64,000 bases of DNA from Bifidobacterium criceti (GCF_002286935.1 NZ_MVOH01000001.1:22691-86690); one strand, 5' to 3'; numbered from the stretch's first letter, positions 8,623-18,811 are shown. The notes: a model not told the origin generated them from the letters alone. Translations and numbers: made by a program.

Positions 8623-9588
8623 TTACGCTTCGGCGGCTTCCTCAGCCGCCTCCTCGGCGAGCGATTCGAGGTACATCTGCACGTCGATCGCGGCACGGCA
8701 GCCGGTGCCGGCGGCGCTCACCGCCTGCTGGTAGACCGGGTCGGCACAATCGCCCGCCGCGAACACACCGGGCACGTTCGTGCGCGTCGAGGCGCCTTCG
8801 ACGACGATGTACCCGTGGTCGTCCAGTTCAACTGCGCCACCGAGGAACGCCGTCTGCGGGACCTGCCCCGCCGCGATGAACACGCCGTTCGCGTCGATCT
8901 CGCGCGTCTCGCCCGTCCGCACATCACGCACACTGACCGACATGACCGTCTTCCCGTCGCCGTTGATGCTTGTGACGACGGTGTTCGTCATCACGTCGAT
9001 CGCCGGGTTCTCCAACGTGCGGTCGACCATGATCTTCGACGCGCGGAACGTGTCGCGGCGGTGCAGCAACGTGACCGAGGAACCGAAACGGCTCAGGAAA
9101 CCGGCCTCCTCCATCGCCGAATCGCCGCCGCCGACGACGACGATCGGCTTGCCGCGGAAGAAGAACCCGTCGCATGTCGCGCAGTACGAGACACCCTTGC
9201 CCGCGTATTCCTCCTCGCCGGGCACATCGAGGTGTCGGTAGTACGACCCGGTCGCGATGATGACGGCGCGTGCGCGGTAGACGTCGCCGCCGTTGCAATG
9301 CACGGTCTTGATCGTCTCGTCAAGGTCGGCCGATTCGACGTCGTCGTAGACGAGTTCGGCGTCGAATCGTTCCGCCTGACGTTGCATCGCCTCCATGAGG
9401 TCGGGGCCGAGCACGCCATCGGGGAAGCCGGGGAAGTTCTCGACCTCCGTCGTATTGACGAGCTGGCCGCCCGGTGTGAGCGCGCCTGCGATGACGAGCG
9501 GCTTGAGCCCCGCACGTCCCAGATAGATGGCCGCCGTGTATCCCGCGGGGCCGGAACCGATGATGATGACGTCTCGAATTTCACTCAT
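8623..9588 (-). CDS. trxB: Thioredoxin-disulfide reductase
   Basis: This FAD enzyme uses NADPH to reduce thioredoxin. The 321 residues contain the FAD-binding GSGPAGYTAAIYLG near the start, the redox pair CATC at 136-139, the NADPH-binding GGGDSAMEEAG and the C-terminal FAAGDCADPVYQQ. No thioredoxin gene is adjacent, unlike the mycobacterial trxB2-trxC pair. It follows the fused murJ gene on the same strand after a 62-base gap, and its start (ATG at 9588) has only a weak Shine-Dalgarno. Confidence 0.95.
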   Translation of the reverse strand: MSEIRDVIIIGSGPAGYTAAIYLGRAGLKPLVIAGALTPGGQLVNTTEVENFPGFPDGVLGPDLMEAMQRQAERFDAELVYDDVESADLDETIKTVHCNGGDVYRARAVIIATGSYYRHLDVPGEEEYAGKGVSYCATCDGFFFRGKPIVVVGGGDSAMEEAGFLSRFGSSVTLLHRRDTFRASKIMVDRTLENPAIDVMTNTVVTSINGDGKTVMSVSVRDVRTGETREIDANGVFIAAGQVPQTAFLGGAVELDDHGYIVVEGASTRTNVPGVFAAGDCADPVYQQAVSAAGTGCRAAIDVQMYLESLAEEAAEEAAEA

Positions 9589-9650
9589 GCTCTCACAATA
9601 GGCGCGCCGCGGCGTTTATGCCACGGTATTGCTCTCGGCACACGCGACGC

Positions 9651-12600
9651 TCAGAACGCCTTGACCGAGTTGATGTACAGCTGGTTGCCCGGAAGGCTGT
9701 CGAGCGGCACCCACATGATGAGGTCCTGCGTTTCGACGGGTTTCGTGAACTTGACTTCCGTCGTGCCGCCATCGGCGAACGTGAACTCCGCGACCTGCTC
9801 GCCGCCCGTCGGATTGTCGGCCGTCGCGTTCGCGTAGACGAAGCCCTTGCCGCCCGACGACCGGATGCTGACGACGATCCTGTCGACGTTCTCCTTGTTC
9901 TGCAGATGCAGATAGTAGCCGTAGCCCTGCTGTCCCGCAGGGCGGTCGAGGAACTGCTGCGAGGCGACCGGATACGCGGTGTTGTTCGGCGCCTTCGACG
10001 GCGTCTGCGTCGGCTTCGGCGCATCGGACTGCTTGCCCGTCGCGTCCGGCGTCTTGACCTCGCCGCCGTTGCGTTCGCCGAACGGCACATCGTCGAGGTC
10101 CGCATCCGGCCAATACGTCGTGTCCTGCTTGCCGAAGCCGAAGAGCGACCCGCTCGTCGCGAGGCTGTGGATCGCGAATCCGAGCGCCGTCGCGACGGCG
10201 AGCGCGACGACGATGATGACCGCGGCACGTCCCGTCTTCTTTTTCTTCGGCTGTTCGTCGTTGAGGTTCGACGGTGCCTGCGTCTTCGGGCGTTCCTGTG
10301 GCGCGAAGCTCGGCGGCAGCGCCGGCGCGCCCATGACGTAGGTCGCATCGATGTCCTCGCGTTCCTTGCGCAGTTCGCGCTGCGACTGCGAGCCGTCGGG
10401 CAGTTCGTTGCCGTCCTCGTCGATCGCGGGCAGATGCCCCGTCGCCGTCGCCGACATCGGCGTCGCCGCCGACGACGTATTGATCGTGCTGTCGCGCACA
10501 GGTGACACGTCAATCGGCACCGTCATGCGCGACGGCGTCATCGGTGTCTCCGGCACGGCGTTCGGGTCGAAGGCCGTGAACATCTCGGTCGCGTCGTTCG
10601 GTGAGATCTCGGGAATCTTCGCACCCGTGTCGTCGGTGCCTCCCATGATCGCCTTGCTCTTGTTCCACAACGCCTTGAACGAGCGGCCGGATGCCTGATC
10701 CCCGTCGGCCTGCCCCTGCTTTTCCGCGGTCTCCTCTTCGAGTTCGGCGAGCGAATCAGGGTCGAGCTGCTGCGCGGGGAACATCATCGACGGCATCGTC
10801 TGCGAGGAGACCATCGAATCGGGAATCGGGAGGATGTCGCCGGGAAGCGCGGGTTGGATCATCGCGCGCACAATCGAGCATTCGCCGTCGACGCCCGTCA
10901 GGCGCACATCGTGGCGCGTGAGCGCATGCAGCGGCTTGCGCGCGCCAAGCAGCGCGTCCATCTCGGCCATCGTCACGAGCGGCACCGTCGGCTTGACGCC
11001 ATCACTGAGCTCAAGGCCGCGTTTGACGATGAGATGGAACTCGACGGGCGCGTCCTCCGGTAGCGCATCGAGCGAGAACCGCGGATGCATCGTCGACGGC
11101 GTGCGCGTGAGCATGCCATAGAGCACACCGGCGAGCTGGCGGATCGCGCGGCGTTCGTCGTTGTACCCGGCGGGCGTGTTCGCCGTGTCCGCAAGTGCGG
11201 CGCTCACCGGGGTGTCGGCGAGCTGCACGCCGTTGCGCGTCAGACGGACCGTGTCCGTCGACAGCGAATTGTGGGTGAGGCGGTCCTTCTGCAGGACGCG
11301 GACCGCGTCCATCGACTCGCCGATGATCGTGCGCATCGCCTCATAGCTGAGCACAGGCGGTGTCGCGCCGTCATCACGCATGTATTCGGTGAGCGAGACG
11401 CCCGCATCGAGCCTCGTGAGGATGACGGCGATGTCACCGTCGTGCTGCAACTGGATGACCTGCGTGAACCGTGGGTCGTGGGACGCGGCGAGCGTGCCCG
11501 CGATCGCGTTCGTGTTCTCGAGCACCGCGCGATTGTTGACGATGAACAACTGGCAGTCGCGCGACAGGACACGGTCGTTCGATTTCCAGACCTGCAGCCC
11601 CGCCTCTTCACGCAACGGTGACACGAGCGTGTATCGGTTGAGAATCGTATCTCCCAGATGAGGCTTCATGTTGTCCCCTGATTCGTAAGGCCGTGAGGAT
11701 GTCTGCACCGTCATTCTACTGTCCGCGGTGGTCGGCGGCGCAGACGGCCGCGCGACGTTGGCAGACAGCGCAATCGGCGGTTCGGCAAGGGCCGCCGGGA
11801 CCGGCGGATCGAGCTGCGCGAGTTCGTCGATCGGCGCCGCCGGCGCGATGCGGCTCAGCTCCGGGATGACGCGCGTGCTGTCATCGTCGAACGCGATGCC
11901 ATGTGCGGCGTCGAACGCACGTTCCTCATCGTCGACGGCGTCATCGATGACGGAATCGGTGCGCGCGCCATCCTGCACACCCTGTGCGCCCTCCGCGGAC
12001 GCCGTATCCGCCGCGCCGACGCGCCCAAGGCGTGCGCGGACGGCCACGACGACCTGCGTGAGCTCCTCGGTGCGCAACAGCCACAGCACCGCAAGATACA
12101 CGGCGACGATCACGATGAACAGGACCGCGGCGGCACCCACCGCACGCAGCCACCCCACCGCACCGGCACTCATCGGATCGTCGACGTGCAGCAGACGGTA
12201 CAACGGACGCCGCAGCGCGAAACCGATGACACATGCGACGACGGTCGCCGTGCACGCCTTGCCATACGTGAGCGCGATACGGCGCCCATCAAGCGAACCA
12301 TCGAACCGTTTGCGCAGCATATGCACAAGCGGAACGAACGAAATGAGATAGCTCACGGACACGCACACGCCGATCGCTGCCGCCCACTGCGTCGGCGGCA
12401 GCACACGTGTGCACAACAGGATCGAACCAAGCTGCAGCGCGTACATGATCGCCATGAACGTGAACGGCGAACGGCCATCCTCGAACGCATAGAACGTGCG
12501 TTGGATGATCAGGTATGCGCTCGCGAGCGGCAGGCACACGCTCAATCCCATGAGCGGTCCACACATGAGGATCGCCTGGCCGACGGAGACGGTCGGCAGC

Positions 12601-13673
12601 AGCGAGCGTGTGATCGCGAGCGGCATGACGAGGAACGCGGCCATGAACAGGAACATGATGATGCCGACCGTGCGCAACGAACTGCTCAGGTCGCCGCGCG
12701 CGCGCTCGAGGTCATCGTCGGCGATCGCGGCGGAGATCTGCGGGAAGATCGCCGTCGCGACCGAGACGGCGATGAGCGAATACGGCAGCAGGTAGATCGT
12801 GTACGCGTTCTGGTAGGTCGCGTTGCCGGCGACGTCGAACTGGCTCATATGCATCGTCCGCTCGGCGAGCGACGGTGCCGCCGTGAGGACGCGCGTCGAG
12901 ATGATGTTGGCGATCTGGTCGATGCACACGATGCCGAGGCTCCACGCGGCGATCGGGCCCATCGTGCGCAGGCCTATGCCGCGCACGCCGAAGCGCAGAT
13001 GGAATCGGAAGCCGGAACGCAGCAGCGGGACAAAGAGGATGAGCGCCTGGAACATGACGCCGAGCGTCCACATGCCAGCTGTGAGCGCGATCTTCGGTGT
13101 CGTCCACTGCCCGGCCGAGGACTGCGAATGGTTGCCGAACAGGACGATGAACAATGTGAAGCCGATGCAGCTGATGACGTTCGCGCCGACCGAACTCCAC
13201 GCGTACGCGCCGAACTTGTTCTTGACCGCGAGGATCTGACCGAGGACCGTGTACAGGCCATAGAAGAAGATCTGCGGCGTGCACCACAACGTGAACGAGC
13301 ATGCGAGGCTGATCAGTTCGGGGCCGCCGCTCACGTACAGCCGTGTGATCCACGGGGTGAGCACCGCCATCAGCACGGTCACGCCAAGCAGGAGCGTCAC
13401 GGCGAACGTGACGATCTTGTTGAGCTGCTCCTCGGCGTTGTCACTATGCAACGTGCGCACGATGTGCGGTACGAGGACCGCGTTGAAGATGCCGCCCGAG
13501 ACGAGCGTATAGATGACCTGCGGGATCATCGAACCGGCCTGGTACGCGTTCGCGGCGAGGCCGGTCGTGCCGATCGCCGCTGCGAGCAGGATCGTGCGGA
13601 TCTGGCCGGTTATGCGGGACGCCGCCGTGCCGGAAGCCATGATGAGCGAATTGCGGCCTACGGAAGAACTCAT
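9651..13673 (-). CDS. murJ: Lipid II flippase MurJ fused to a pseudokinase and extracytoplasmic domain
   Basis: The 1340-residue protein has three parts. Residues 1-540 form the multi-helix MurJ/MviN flippase that exports lipid II for peptidoglycan synthesis. After a Pro/Ala/acidic linker, about 669-960 form a kinase-like fold that starts ILNRYTLVSPLREEAG but lacks the catalytic HRD (THNSLSTDTV) and DFG (LADTPVS) residues, so it is a pseudokinase. A single helix near 1165-1185 (AAVIIVVALAVATALGF) leads to a C-terminal beta-sandwich-like domain. This matches the mycobacterial MviN architecture, where phosphorylated pseudokinase recruits FhaA (known for that family; not shown here). The ATG at 13673 overlaps the upstream stop (ATGA). 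An internal ATG at 11669 could permit separate translation. Confidence 0.9.
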   Translation of the reverse strand: MSSSVGRNSLIMASGTAASRITGQIRTILLAAAIGTTGLAANAYQAGSMIPQVIYTLVSGGIFNAVLVPHIVRTLHSDNAEEQLNKIVTFAVTLLLGVTVLMAVLTPWITRLYVSGGPELISLACSFTLWCTPQIFFYGLYTVLGQILAVKNKFGAYAWSSVGANVISCIGFTLFIVLFGNHSQSSAGQWTTPKIALTAGMWTLGVMFQALILFVPLLRSGFRFHLRFGVRGIGLRTMGPIAAWSLGIVCIDQIANIISTRVLTAAPSLAERTMHMSQFDVAGNATYQNAYTIYLLPYSLIAVSVATAIFPQISAAIADDDLERARGDLSSSLRTVGIIMFLFMAAFLVMPLAITRSLLPTVSVGQAILMCGPLMGLSVCLPLASAYLIIQRTFYAFEDGRSPFTFMAIMYALQLGSILLCTRVLPPTQWAAAIGVCVSVSYLISFVPLVHMLRKRFDGSLDGRRIALTYGKACTATVVACVIGFALRRPLYRLLHVDDPMSAGAVGWLRAVGAAAVLFIVIVAVYLAVLWLLRTEELTQVVVAVRARLGRVGAADTASAEGAQGVQDGARTDSVIDDAVDDEERAFDAAHGIAFDDDSTRVIPELSRIAPAAPIDELAQLDPPVPAALAEPPIALSANVARPSAPPTTADSRMTVQTSSRPYESGDNMKPHLGDTILNRYTLVSPLREEAGLQVWKSNDRVLSRDCQLFIVNNRAVLENTNAIAGTLAASHDPRFTQVIQLQHDGDIAVILTRLDAGVSLTEYMRDDGATPPVLSYEAMRTIIGESMDAVRVLQKDRLTHNSLSTDTVRLTRNGVQLADTPVSAALADTANTPAGYNDERRAIRQLAGVLYGMLTRTPSTMHPRFSLDALPEDAPVEFHLIVKRGLELSDGVKPTVPLVTMAEMDALLGARKPLHALTRHDVRLTGVDGECSIVRAMIQPALPGDILPIPDSMVSSQTMPSMMFPAQQLDPDSLAELEEETAEKQGQADGDQASGRSFKALWNKSKAIMGGTDDTGAKIPEISPNDATEMFTAFDPNAVPETPMTPSRMTVPIDVSPVRDSTINTSSAATPMSATATGHLPAIDEDGNELPDGSQSQRELRKEREDIDATYVMGAPALPPSFAPQERPKTQAPSNLNDEQPKKKKTGRAAVIIVVALAVATALGFAIHSLATSGSLFGFGKQDTTYWPDADLDDVPFGERNGGEVKTPDATGKQSDAPKPTQTPSKAPNNTAYPVASQQFLDRPAGQQGYGYYLHLQNKENVDRIVVSIRSSGGKGFVYANATADNPTGGEQVAEFTFADGGTTEVKFTKPVETQDLIMWVPLDSLPGNQLYINSVKAF

Positions 13674-15901
13674 TCGTCGGGATCCTTCTTGCGGTGGAAT
13701 TGGCGCCACAGTCCGAGCAGGCCAAGCGCGGCGGCGATGATGACGATCGCGAGGCCGCTCTTGTCGCTCAGTTGCAGCGAACTGGTGATCGAGGTCTGCT
13801 GGACGGCGCCGAACGGCTTGTTGTCACGGTCGAACAGCTGTTCACGTGCCATCGTCGTGCCTGACGTCGTAACGCGGATCGAAATCGACGCCTGGGTCTC
13901 GCTGTGGGCGGGGACGTGGACGTCGGTCACACGCGCCGTGACGATTTCGATCGAATCGGTGCGTGACGATACGCGCACCGCGATCGGGAACGGCAGTTTG
14001 TTGCTCACCGTCACGGGCATCGACGCGGATTCGGACAGGACATTGACATTGCCGGACGGGATGAGTGTGATCTCGCCGAGCGCCGCGTCGGCGAGCCCGT
14101 GCGCCGCGTCGCGCATCGCAGTCGTGAGCGTGGCGTCGCCTTGGAGCGCGAAGAGCGCGAGTGTGTCGTGCGCGTCGAGGAGGCGTCGCGCGTACGCGGT
14201 TTCGCTGAGGTCTGTGCGGTCCGCGCCCGCACCGTTCGCACCATTCGCGGTGTCGGCATCGGTGGACACGGCTGCGGATGCGGACGCCGACACCGATGGA
14301 GACACGGGGTCGTCCGCATCCGTATCGTCCGGGCGTTGTCCGGATGCGCCCGCGGGGCGCGCGAGAATCGACGACGCGAGCCTCATGAGGTCGGTGCGGC
14401 TCGCGCCGAGTTGTTCGAGTGTCTCGCGCACGGCGTCGATGTGCGCGCCGCCGACGCCGACGTTCGCGTTGATGAGCTGCGGCATGAGGTCGCTCGATAC
14501 AAGCGGTTCGTGCTGGGCGAGGTCATCGAGTGTCTTCATGTCGAGCCAGTCCGCGCCGTTGAGCGTGTCCATGAGCGCACTGACTTCGCCCGGGGTGACG
14601 TCGTCGCCGAAACAGACGAGCAGTGTGCGCTCCTCATACGGTTGTTCCATTTGATAGAACGCGCTCTGCGCGAGGAAACGCGCGATGCGCCCCGCATCCG
14701 TCTGTTCGGCGTTCGCGTGCGCACTCGATGGGCGCGCGTTCGCGAGCGCCGTAAGCGTCGGTTGCGCGGCGAGCACGGTGACGTCGCCGTGCCCGGTCGG
14801 CGTACGGTAGACGAGCGTCTCCGCGGTCGCATCGTCGGTCACATCGAAGTCGTCCGTCGCGATGACGGTGTCGTAGCCTTGCGCGCGCGCCGCGTCGAGC
14901 GCGTCGATCGTCCAACTGTCCGCGCCCTGCCATGCGACCGTCGGCGCCGTCGCGGACGTGTCCCCGAGCGTACGCCGCAGCCGTGTGAGCGCGCTGTCCG
15001 CGCTCCACGCGCGTTCGGAGACGCCCGCGTCCGCGTAGGCGTCGGCGTCGCGCATACGCGCATACGTCGTGATGTCGAAGCGCGCGGGTTGCATGAGCGC
15101 CGTCAGATGCGGCGTACCGAGCGCGTCGAGCACCGCGGGGTCGACGACGACCTGGAGGTGCGGATAGTTCGTCGCCAACTGGTCTTTGTCGTGGAGCGCT
15201 TTCGTGTGCGCTTCGTCGAGCGTCGCGATCGAACGCGCCGTATCGTCGCGCGCGGCGGACGAGATGAGCCGCCTCCGCGCCTTCGTATCGACCTTCCAAT
15301 CGTGCGACGTGAGCGGCATGACGACGCTCATCCCGATCGATGGTGTGCGCACGCCATCGACGCCGTCCTGTGCGCGTGTGATGTAGGTGTTGAGTGTTGC
15401 GCTCGCGCCTTGCGCGTTGTAGAGGATGCGCAGCGGCCGCGGCCCCCACGTCGTGAGCGCCGCGAGCGCACCGTCGTGCGCGTCGACGCGCACGTGCGCG
15501 CTCACGCTGCCTTGTGCGGGCACCGACGTGACGTCGACGTGCGCGAGCGCGAGCGGTGTGTCGATGTGCGCGTCCGCGTCCGCCCATTCCTGTACGTCGG
15601 TGCGTGAGACGAAGTTGTAGTCGGGGTTCGTCAGGATGTCGACATCTCCGTCGTCGAGCGCCGCGTCGGTGTGGTTCGCGATCGTGAGCGTCGCCGAGAA
15701 TCCGGAGGTTGTGGTGATGATGGGCGTCATCGCGTCGATGGTGAGCGTCACGCCGTCCGTGGGGTCTGTCGTCACCGTGTCGTCGTCCGCGGCCGCCGTG
15801 TGCGTGTGCACGTCGAGCACCATCATGATCATCATGAGGAGCGCCATCATCGTGCACCAAACGCGTGCGTGGGCGCGCGGATTGGTGTGACGTCGGTTCA
15901 C
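13670..15901 (-). CDS. DUF6049-family secreted, membrane-anchored protein
   Basis: The 743-residue product has an N-terminal hydrophobic segment (about 17-30, LLMMIMMVLDV) ending near AAADDD, so it is probably exported. It has a large extracytoplasmic region with an acidic, Ala/Thr-rich composition, and a C-terminal helix (GLAIVIIAAALGLLGLW) before a short basic tail. This matches the DUF6049 proteins encoded next to murJ in actinobacteria (Rv3909 in M. tuberculosis). The biochemical role is unknown; the coupling to murJ (4-base overlap) suggests cell-wall export. The GTG start at 15901 lies one base after the Nudix gene stop. Confidence 0.75.
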   Translation of the reverse strand: MNRRHTNPRAHARVWCTMMALLMMIMMVLDVHTHTAAADDDTVTTDPTDGVTLTIDAMTPIITTTSGFSATLTIANHTDAALDDGDVDILTNPDYNFVSRTDVQEWADADAHIDTPLALAHVDVTSVPAQGSVSAHVRVDAHDGALAALTTWGPRPLRILYNAQGASATLNTYITRAQDGVDGVRTPSIGMSVVMPLTSHDWKVDTKARRRLISSAARDDTARSIATLDEAHTKALHDKDQLATNYPHLQVVVDPAVLDALGTPHLTALMQPARFDITTYARMRDADAYADAGVSERAWSADSALTRLRRTLGDTSATAPTVAWQGADSWTIDALDAARAQGYDTVIATDDFDVTDDATAETLVYRTPTGHGDVTVLAAQPTLTALANARPSSAHANAEQTDAGRIARFLAQSAFYQMEQPYEERTLLVCFGDDVTPGEVSALMDTLNGADWLDMKTLDDLAQHEPLVSSDLMPQLINANVGVGGAHIDAVRETLEQLGASRTDLMRLASSILARPAGASGQRPDDTDADDPVSPSVSASASAAVSTDADTANGANGAGADRTDLSETAYARRLLDAHDTLALFALQGDATLTTAMRDAAHGLADAALGEITLIPSGNVNVLSESASMPVTVSNKLPFPIAVRVSSRTDSIEIVTARVTDVHVPAHSETQASISIRVTTSGTTMAREQLFDRDNKPFGAVQQTSITSSLQLSDKSGLAIVIIAAALGLLGLWRQFHRKKDPDE

Positions 15902-15902
15902 G

Positions 15903-16604
15903 TTAGCCCTGCCTGTTCAGTTTCCTTGCATACAGCCAAGCTATCTTACGCTCGTTGGGGTAACTGAGCACGTCGTCCAGATCGGCGAAGTCCACCCAGA
16001 TGGCGTCTTCGGCCTCGTGGTCCGGGTCCCCTTCCACGGTCAGTTCGCCGCCGACCTGGCGTAATGCGAAATGGTGGACGAGTTTGTGGACGCGTTGGCT
16101 GGTTCCGGTAAACCAATAGTCTATCGTGGCGATGGAATCGACGACTTCGCCGAGGATGCCGGTTTCCTCGTGCACTTCGCGCACGGCCGTCTGTTGGGGT
16201 GTCTCGCCTTTTTCGATATGCCCCTTCGGCAGGCACCATTCGAGGTGGCCGCTGCGTGAATGGCGCGCGATGATCGCGACGCGGCCGCGCGTGTCGAAGA
16301 CGAGGCCGCCGGCCGAGTATTCGCGTACGATCGGCAGTTCCTGTGCGTCGAGTGACGCGAACGTCGTGGGGCGGTCGCTGGTGCGGCGGCGCGGCATGAT
16401 CGCGGGCGTCGGCGTGGCCGCCGCGTTCGGTGTGCGCGGTGCGTCCTGTGTGCCTGATGCGTGTGAGGTGCCTGGTTCGCGCATCGTGATGCGCAGTGTT
16501 TCCGACTGCGACGTGTACATGAGCTCGTCCGGTGCGAGCGGTCCGCGGGCATGGTTCGCCGCAGCGTTGGCAAGCATGCGTGCAACGTCTGCGGGTGTCG
16601 TCAT
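15903..16604 (-). CDS. Nudix hydrolase
   Basis: This is a nucleoside-diphosphate-linked pyrophosphohydrolase; the substrate is not evident. Of 233 residues, the C-terminal 140 form the Nudix domain, with the Nudix box GETPQQTAVREVHEETGI preceded by LPKGHIEK. The N-terminal 90 residues are low-complexity. The ATG at 16604 (MTTPADVARML) leaves a 43-bp gap to the divergent CCA-adding enzyme. The arrangement Nudix - DUF6049 - murJ opposite pcnA is conserved in actinobacteria, so it belongs to the same operon as murJ. Confidence 0.88.
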   Translation of the reverse strand: MTTPADVARMLANAAANHARGPLAPDELMYTSQSETLRITMREPGTSHASGTQDAPRTPNAAATPTPAIMPRRRTSDRPTTFASLDAQELPIVREYSAGGLVFDTRGRVAIIARHSRSGHLEWCLPKGHIEKGETPQQTAVREVHEETGILGEVVDSIATIDYWFTGTSQRVHKLVHHFALRQVGGELTVEGDPDHEAEDAIWVDFADLDDVLSYPNERKIAWLYARKLNRQG

Positions 16605-16647
16605 ACAGTCCACCTTACTCATGTTTTGCCGCCGGTGGGGTACGGGT

Positions 16648-18168
16648 ATGCTTGAAGGGCAGAACGCGCCGGCGGAAACTCCGATGGAAGGCGCCGTCTG
16701 CGCCGAGCACGACCATTGGCCGGAAAGGGAGCTTGTGAACTTCGAAGTGTGGCCGGAAGCCATTGAATTGGGAGAGATGTTCGCCGACGCGGGATACGAG
16801 CTCGCGCTTGTCGGGGGGCCCGTGCGCGACCTGCTGCTGCACCGTCCGTCGCATGACCTTGATTTCTGCACGTCGGCGCGTCCCGAGGAGTTCGAACCGA
16901 TCCTCAAACGTTGGGGGCATGACGGGTTCTGGGACATGGGCCGCAAATTCGGCACGCTCGGCGCGTTGCGCCGGCGTTCCGACGGCACCGAGGTCAAGGT
17001 CGAGGTCACGACCTACCGCTCGGACGTGTACGATCCGCAGTCACGCAAGCCTGAGGTCAGCTATGGTGATTCGCTTGAAGGTGACTTGTCGCGCCGTGAT
17101 TTCACCGTCAACGCGATGGCGTTGCGTGTGCCGGACCTCATGTTCGTCGACCCCTTTGGTGGCGCGAACGACCTGCAGCGCAAGGTGCTGCGCACGCCCG
17201 TCGACCCACGCCAGTCGTTCGACGACGATCCGTTGCGCATGATGCGCGCCGTGCGTTTCGTCGCGCAGCTCGGCTTTTCGATCGAACCGGAGACGGCCGA
17301 GGCGATCGTGGACATGGGTGGCCGTCTTGACATCGTCTCCGCGGAACGTGTGCGCGACGAACTCGTGAAACTGTTGTTGTCGGACCGTCCGCGCGCGGGC
17401 GTCGAGGCGTTCGTCGATTCCGGCCTTGCCGACGTTGTGTTCCCCGAGATCCCCGCGCTCCAGCTGGAGATCGACGAACACCACCGCCACAAGGACGTCT
17501 TCGAACATACGATGATCGTCATCGACCGCGCGGTCGCGCTCGAAACGGGTCCTGACGGTCCTGTGCCCGGACCTGACCTCGTCCTGCGCCTCGCCGCGCT
17601 CATGCATGACATCGGCAAGCCGAAGACGCGCAGGTTCGAGGCGGGTGGCAAGGTCAGCTTCCACCACCATGACGCCGTCGGCGCGAAACTCACGCGCAAG
17701 CGCCTCAAGGCGCTGCGCTTCGACCATCACATCGTCGACGACGTGAGCGACCTCGTCGACCTGCATCTGCGGTTCCACGGCTACGTCGACGAACCGTGGA
17801 CGGATGCGGCCGTCCGCCGCTATGTCAAGGACGCGGGCCCGCTCTACGAACGCCTCAACCGGCTCACGCGCGCCGACGCGACGACGCAGAACCGCCGCAA
17901 GGCGCTTGTGTTCAGCTCGGCGATGGACGAGATGGAGGAGCGTGTGCGCACGCTCAAGGAACAGGAGGACCTCAAGGCGATCCGCCCGGACCTCAACGGC
18001 GACGAGATCATCGCCGAACTCGGCATCGAACCGGGACCCGAAGTCGGTGTCGCGTACCGCCATATGCTCGACTACCGCCTCGACCACGGACCGGTCGACC
18101 ATGACACCGCCGTCGCCGAACTGCACCGTTGGTACGACGAGCGCAACGCGCGGCAGACGTCTGCATAG
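16648..18168 (+). CDS. pcnA: CCA tRNA nucleotidyltransferase / PcnA-like polymerase
   Basis: This class II nucleotidyltransferase adds or repairs the tRNA 3' CCA end. The 506 residues contain the head motif LVGGPVRDLLLHRPSHDLDF (catalytic Asp pair) near residue 55-75, RRDFTVNAMA, and the tail-binding DDPLRMMRAVRF. A C-terminal HD domain (LMHDIGKPKTRRF) links it to the PcnA/YqfG-type family. The ATG at 16648 gives the longest start before the divergent Nudix gene; an ATG at 16684 is possible. It stands alone on its strand. Confidence 0.92.
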   Translation: MLEGQNAPAETPMEGAVCAEHDHWPERELVNFEVWPEAIELGEMFADAGYELALVGGPVRDLLLHRPSHDLDFCTSARPEEFEPILKRWGHDGFWDMGRKFGTLGALRRRSDGTEVKVEVTTYRSDVYDPQSRKPEVSYGDSLEGDLSRRDFTVNAMALRVPDLMFVDPFGGANDLQRKVLRTPVDPRQSFDDDPLRMMRAVRFVAQLGFSIEPETAEAIVDMGGRLDIVSAERVRDELVKLLLSDRPRAGVEAFVDSGLADVVFPEIPALQLEIDEHHRHKDVFEHTMIVIDRAVALETGPDGPVPGPDLVLRLAALMHDIGKPKTRRFEAGGKVSFHHHDAVGAKLTRKRLKALRFDHHIVDDVSDLVDLHLRFHGYVDEPWTDAAVRRYVKDAGPLYERLNRLTRADATTQNRRKALVFSSAMDEMEERVRTLKEQEDLKAIRPDLNGDEIIAELGIEPGPEVGVAYRHMLDYRLDHGPVDHDTAVAELHRWYDERNARQTSA

Positions 18169-18184
18169 ATCCGTATGGCGGCGC

Positions 18185-18811
18185 TCAGCCGACCTTCGTA
18201 TGTTCGGGGGACTTCGGCAGCGACGTCAGTTTGTCGGGTGCCTTGCAGCCTTCGGTGTTCGGGATGTCGGAACCGGTCTTCGGCACATCCTCGGTCGGGA
18301 CGAGATCCTTGAACGTCGCACCGAGGACGACATCGACGAGCTTGTCGTCACGGTCGTCCATGACCATCTGCGCGTCGCTGAAATTGCTCGCGAGCGTATA
18401 CGCCTGCGCGATCGCGTTCCTACCGAAGATGATCTGTGTGCGTTCGACTTTCGAACTGTCGTAGTTGTCGACGCCCTGGACGACGAATTCGCGGTTCTCG
18501 AGCGCTTCGGCGACGGCCTGCGCGAAACCGGAGAACTGGGTGCCATTGAGCACACGCACCGTCACCGAACGGTTGTCGACGTACTTCGGCGTCGAACCAT
18601 CGGCTGCGGGAGAGACACACGGCGCGGTCCTGCCGTAGTTCGCCGATTCCTTCGTCTGCGCGGTCTCACCGAGGCCACCCACATGGAAGAACACGAGCAA
18701 CGACACGACGAGCGCGACGGCGAGCACGACGCCGACGATGCCGAATACGATCGACTGACGCTTGCGTACGTATGCTTTGCGGGCCTCGCGCGCCCCGTTG
18801 TTCTGTGCCAT
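18185..18811 (-). CDS. LytR C-terminal-domain membrane protein
   Basis: The 208 residues comprise a basic cytoplasmic start (MAQNNGAREARKAYVRKRQ), one helix at about 24-46 (IVFGIVGVVLAVALVVSLLVF), then an extracytoplasmic LytR_C domain. That domain contains VRVLNGTQFSGFAQAVAEAL and the closing VVLGATFKDL. Such domains are found alone or after LCP (glycopolymer-attaching) domains; the catalytic LCP part is absent. The ATG at 18811 is preferred over 18817 because AAGGA lies 5 bases before it. It converges on pcnA with a 16-base gap. Confidence 0.78.
   Translation of the reverse strand: MAQNNGAREARKAYVRKRQSIVFGIVGVVLAVALVVSLLVFFHVGGLGETAQTKESANYGRTAPCVSPAADGSTPKYVDNRSVTVRVLNGTQFSGFAQAVAEALENREFVVQGVDNYDSSKVERTQIIFGRNAIAQAYTLASNFSDAQMVMDDRDDKLVDVVLGATFKDLVPTEDVPKTGSDIPNTEGCKAPDKLTSLPKSPEHTKVG

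Noticed and set aside
11901..14654. 917-codon plus-strand frame opposite murJ and the DUF6049 gene
   Set aside because: Crosses two well-supported minus-strand genes and has the Arg/Asp/His bias of an antisense shadow.
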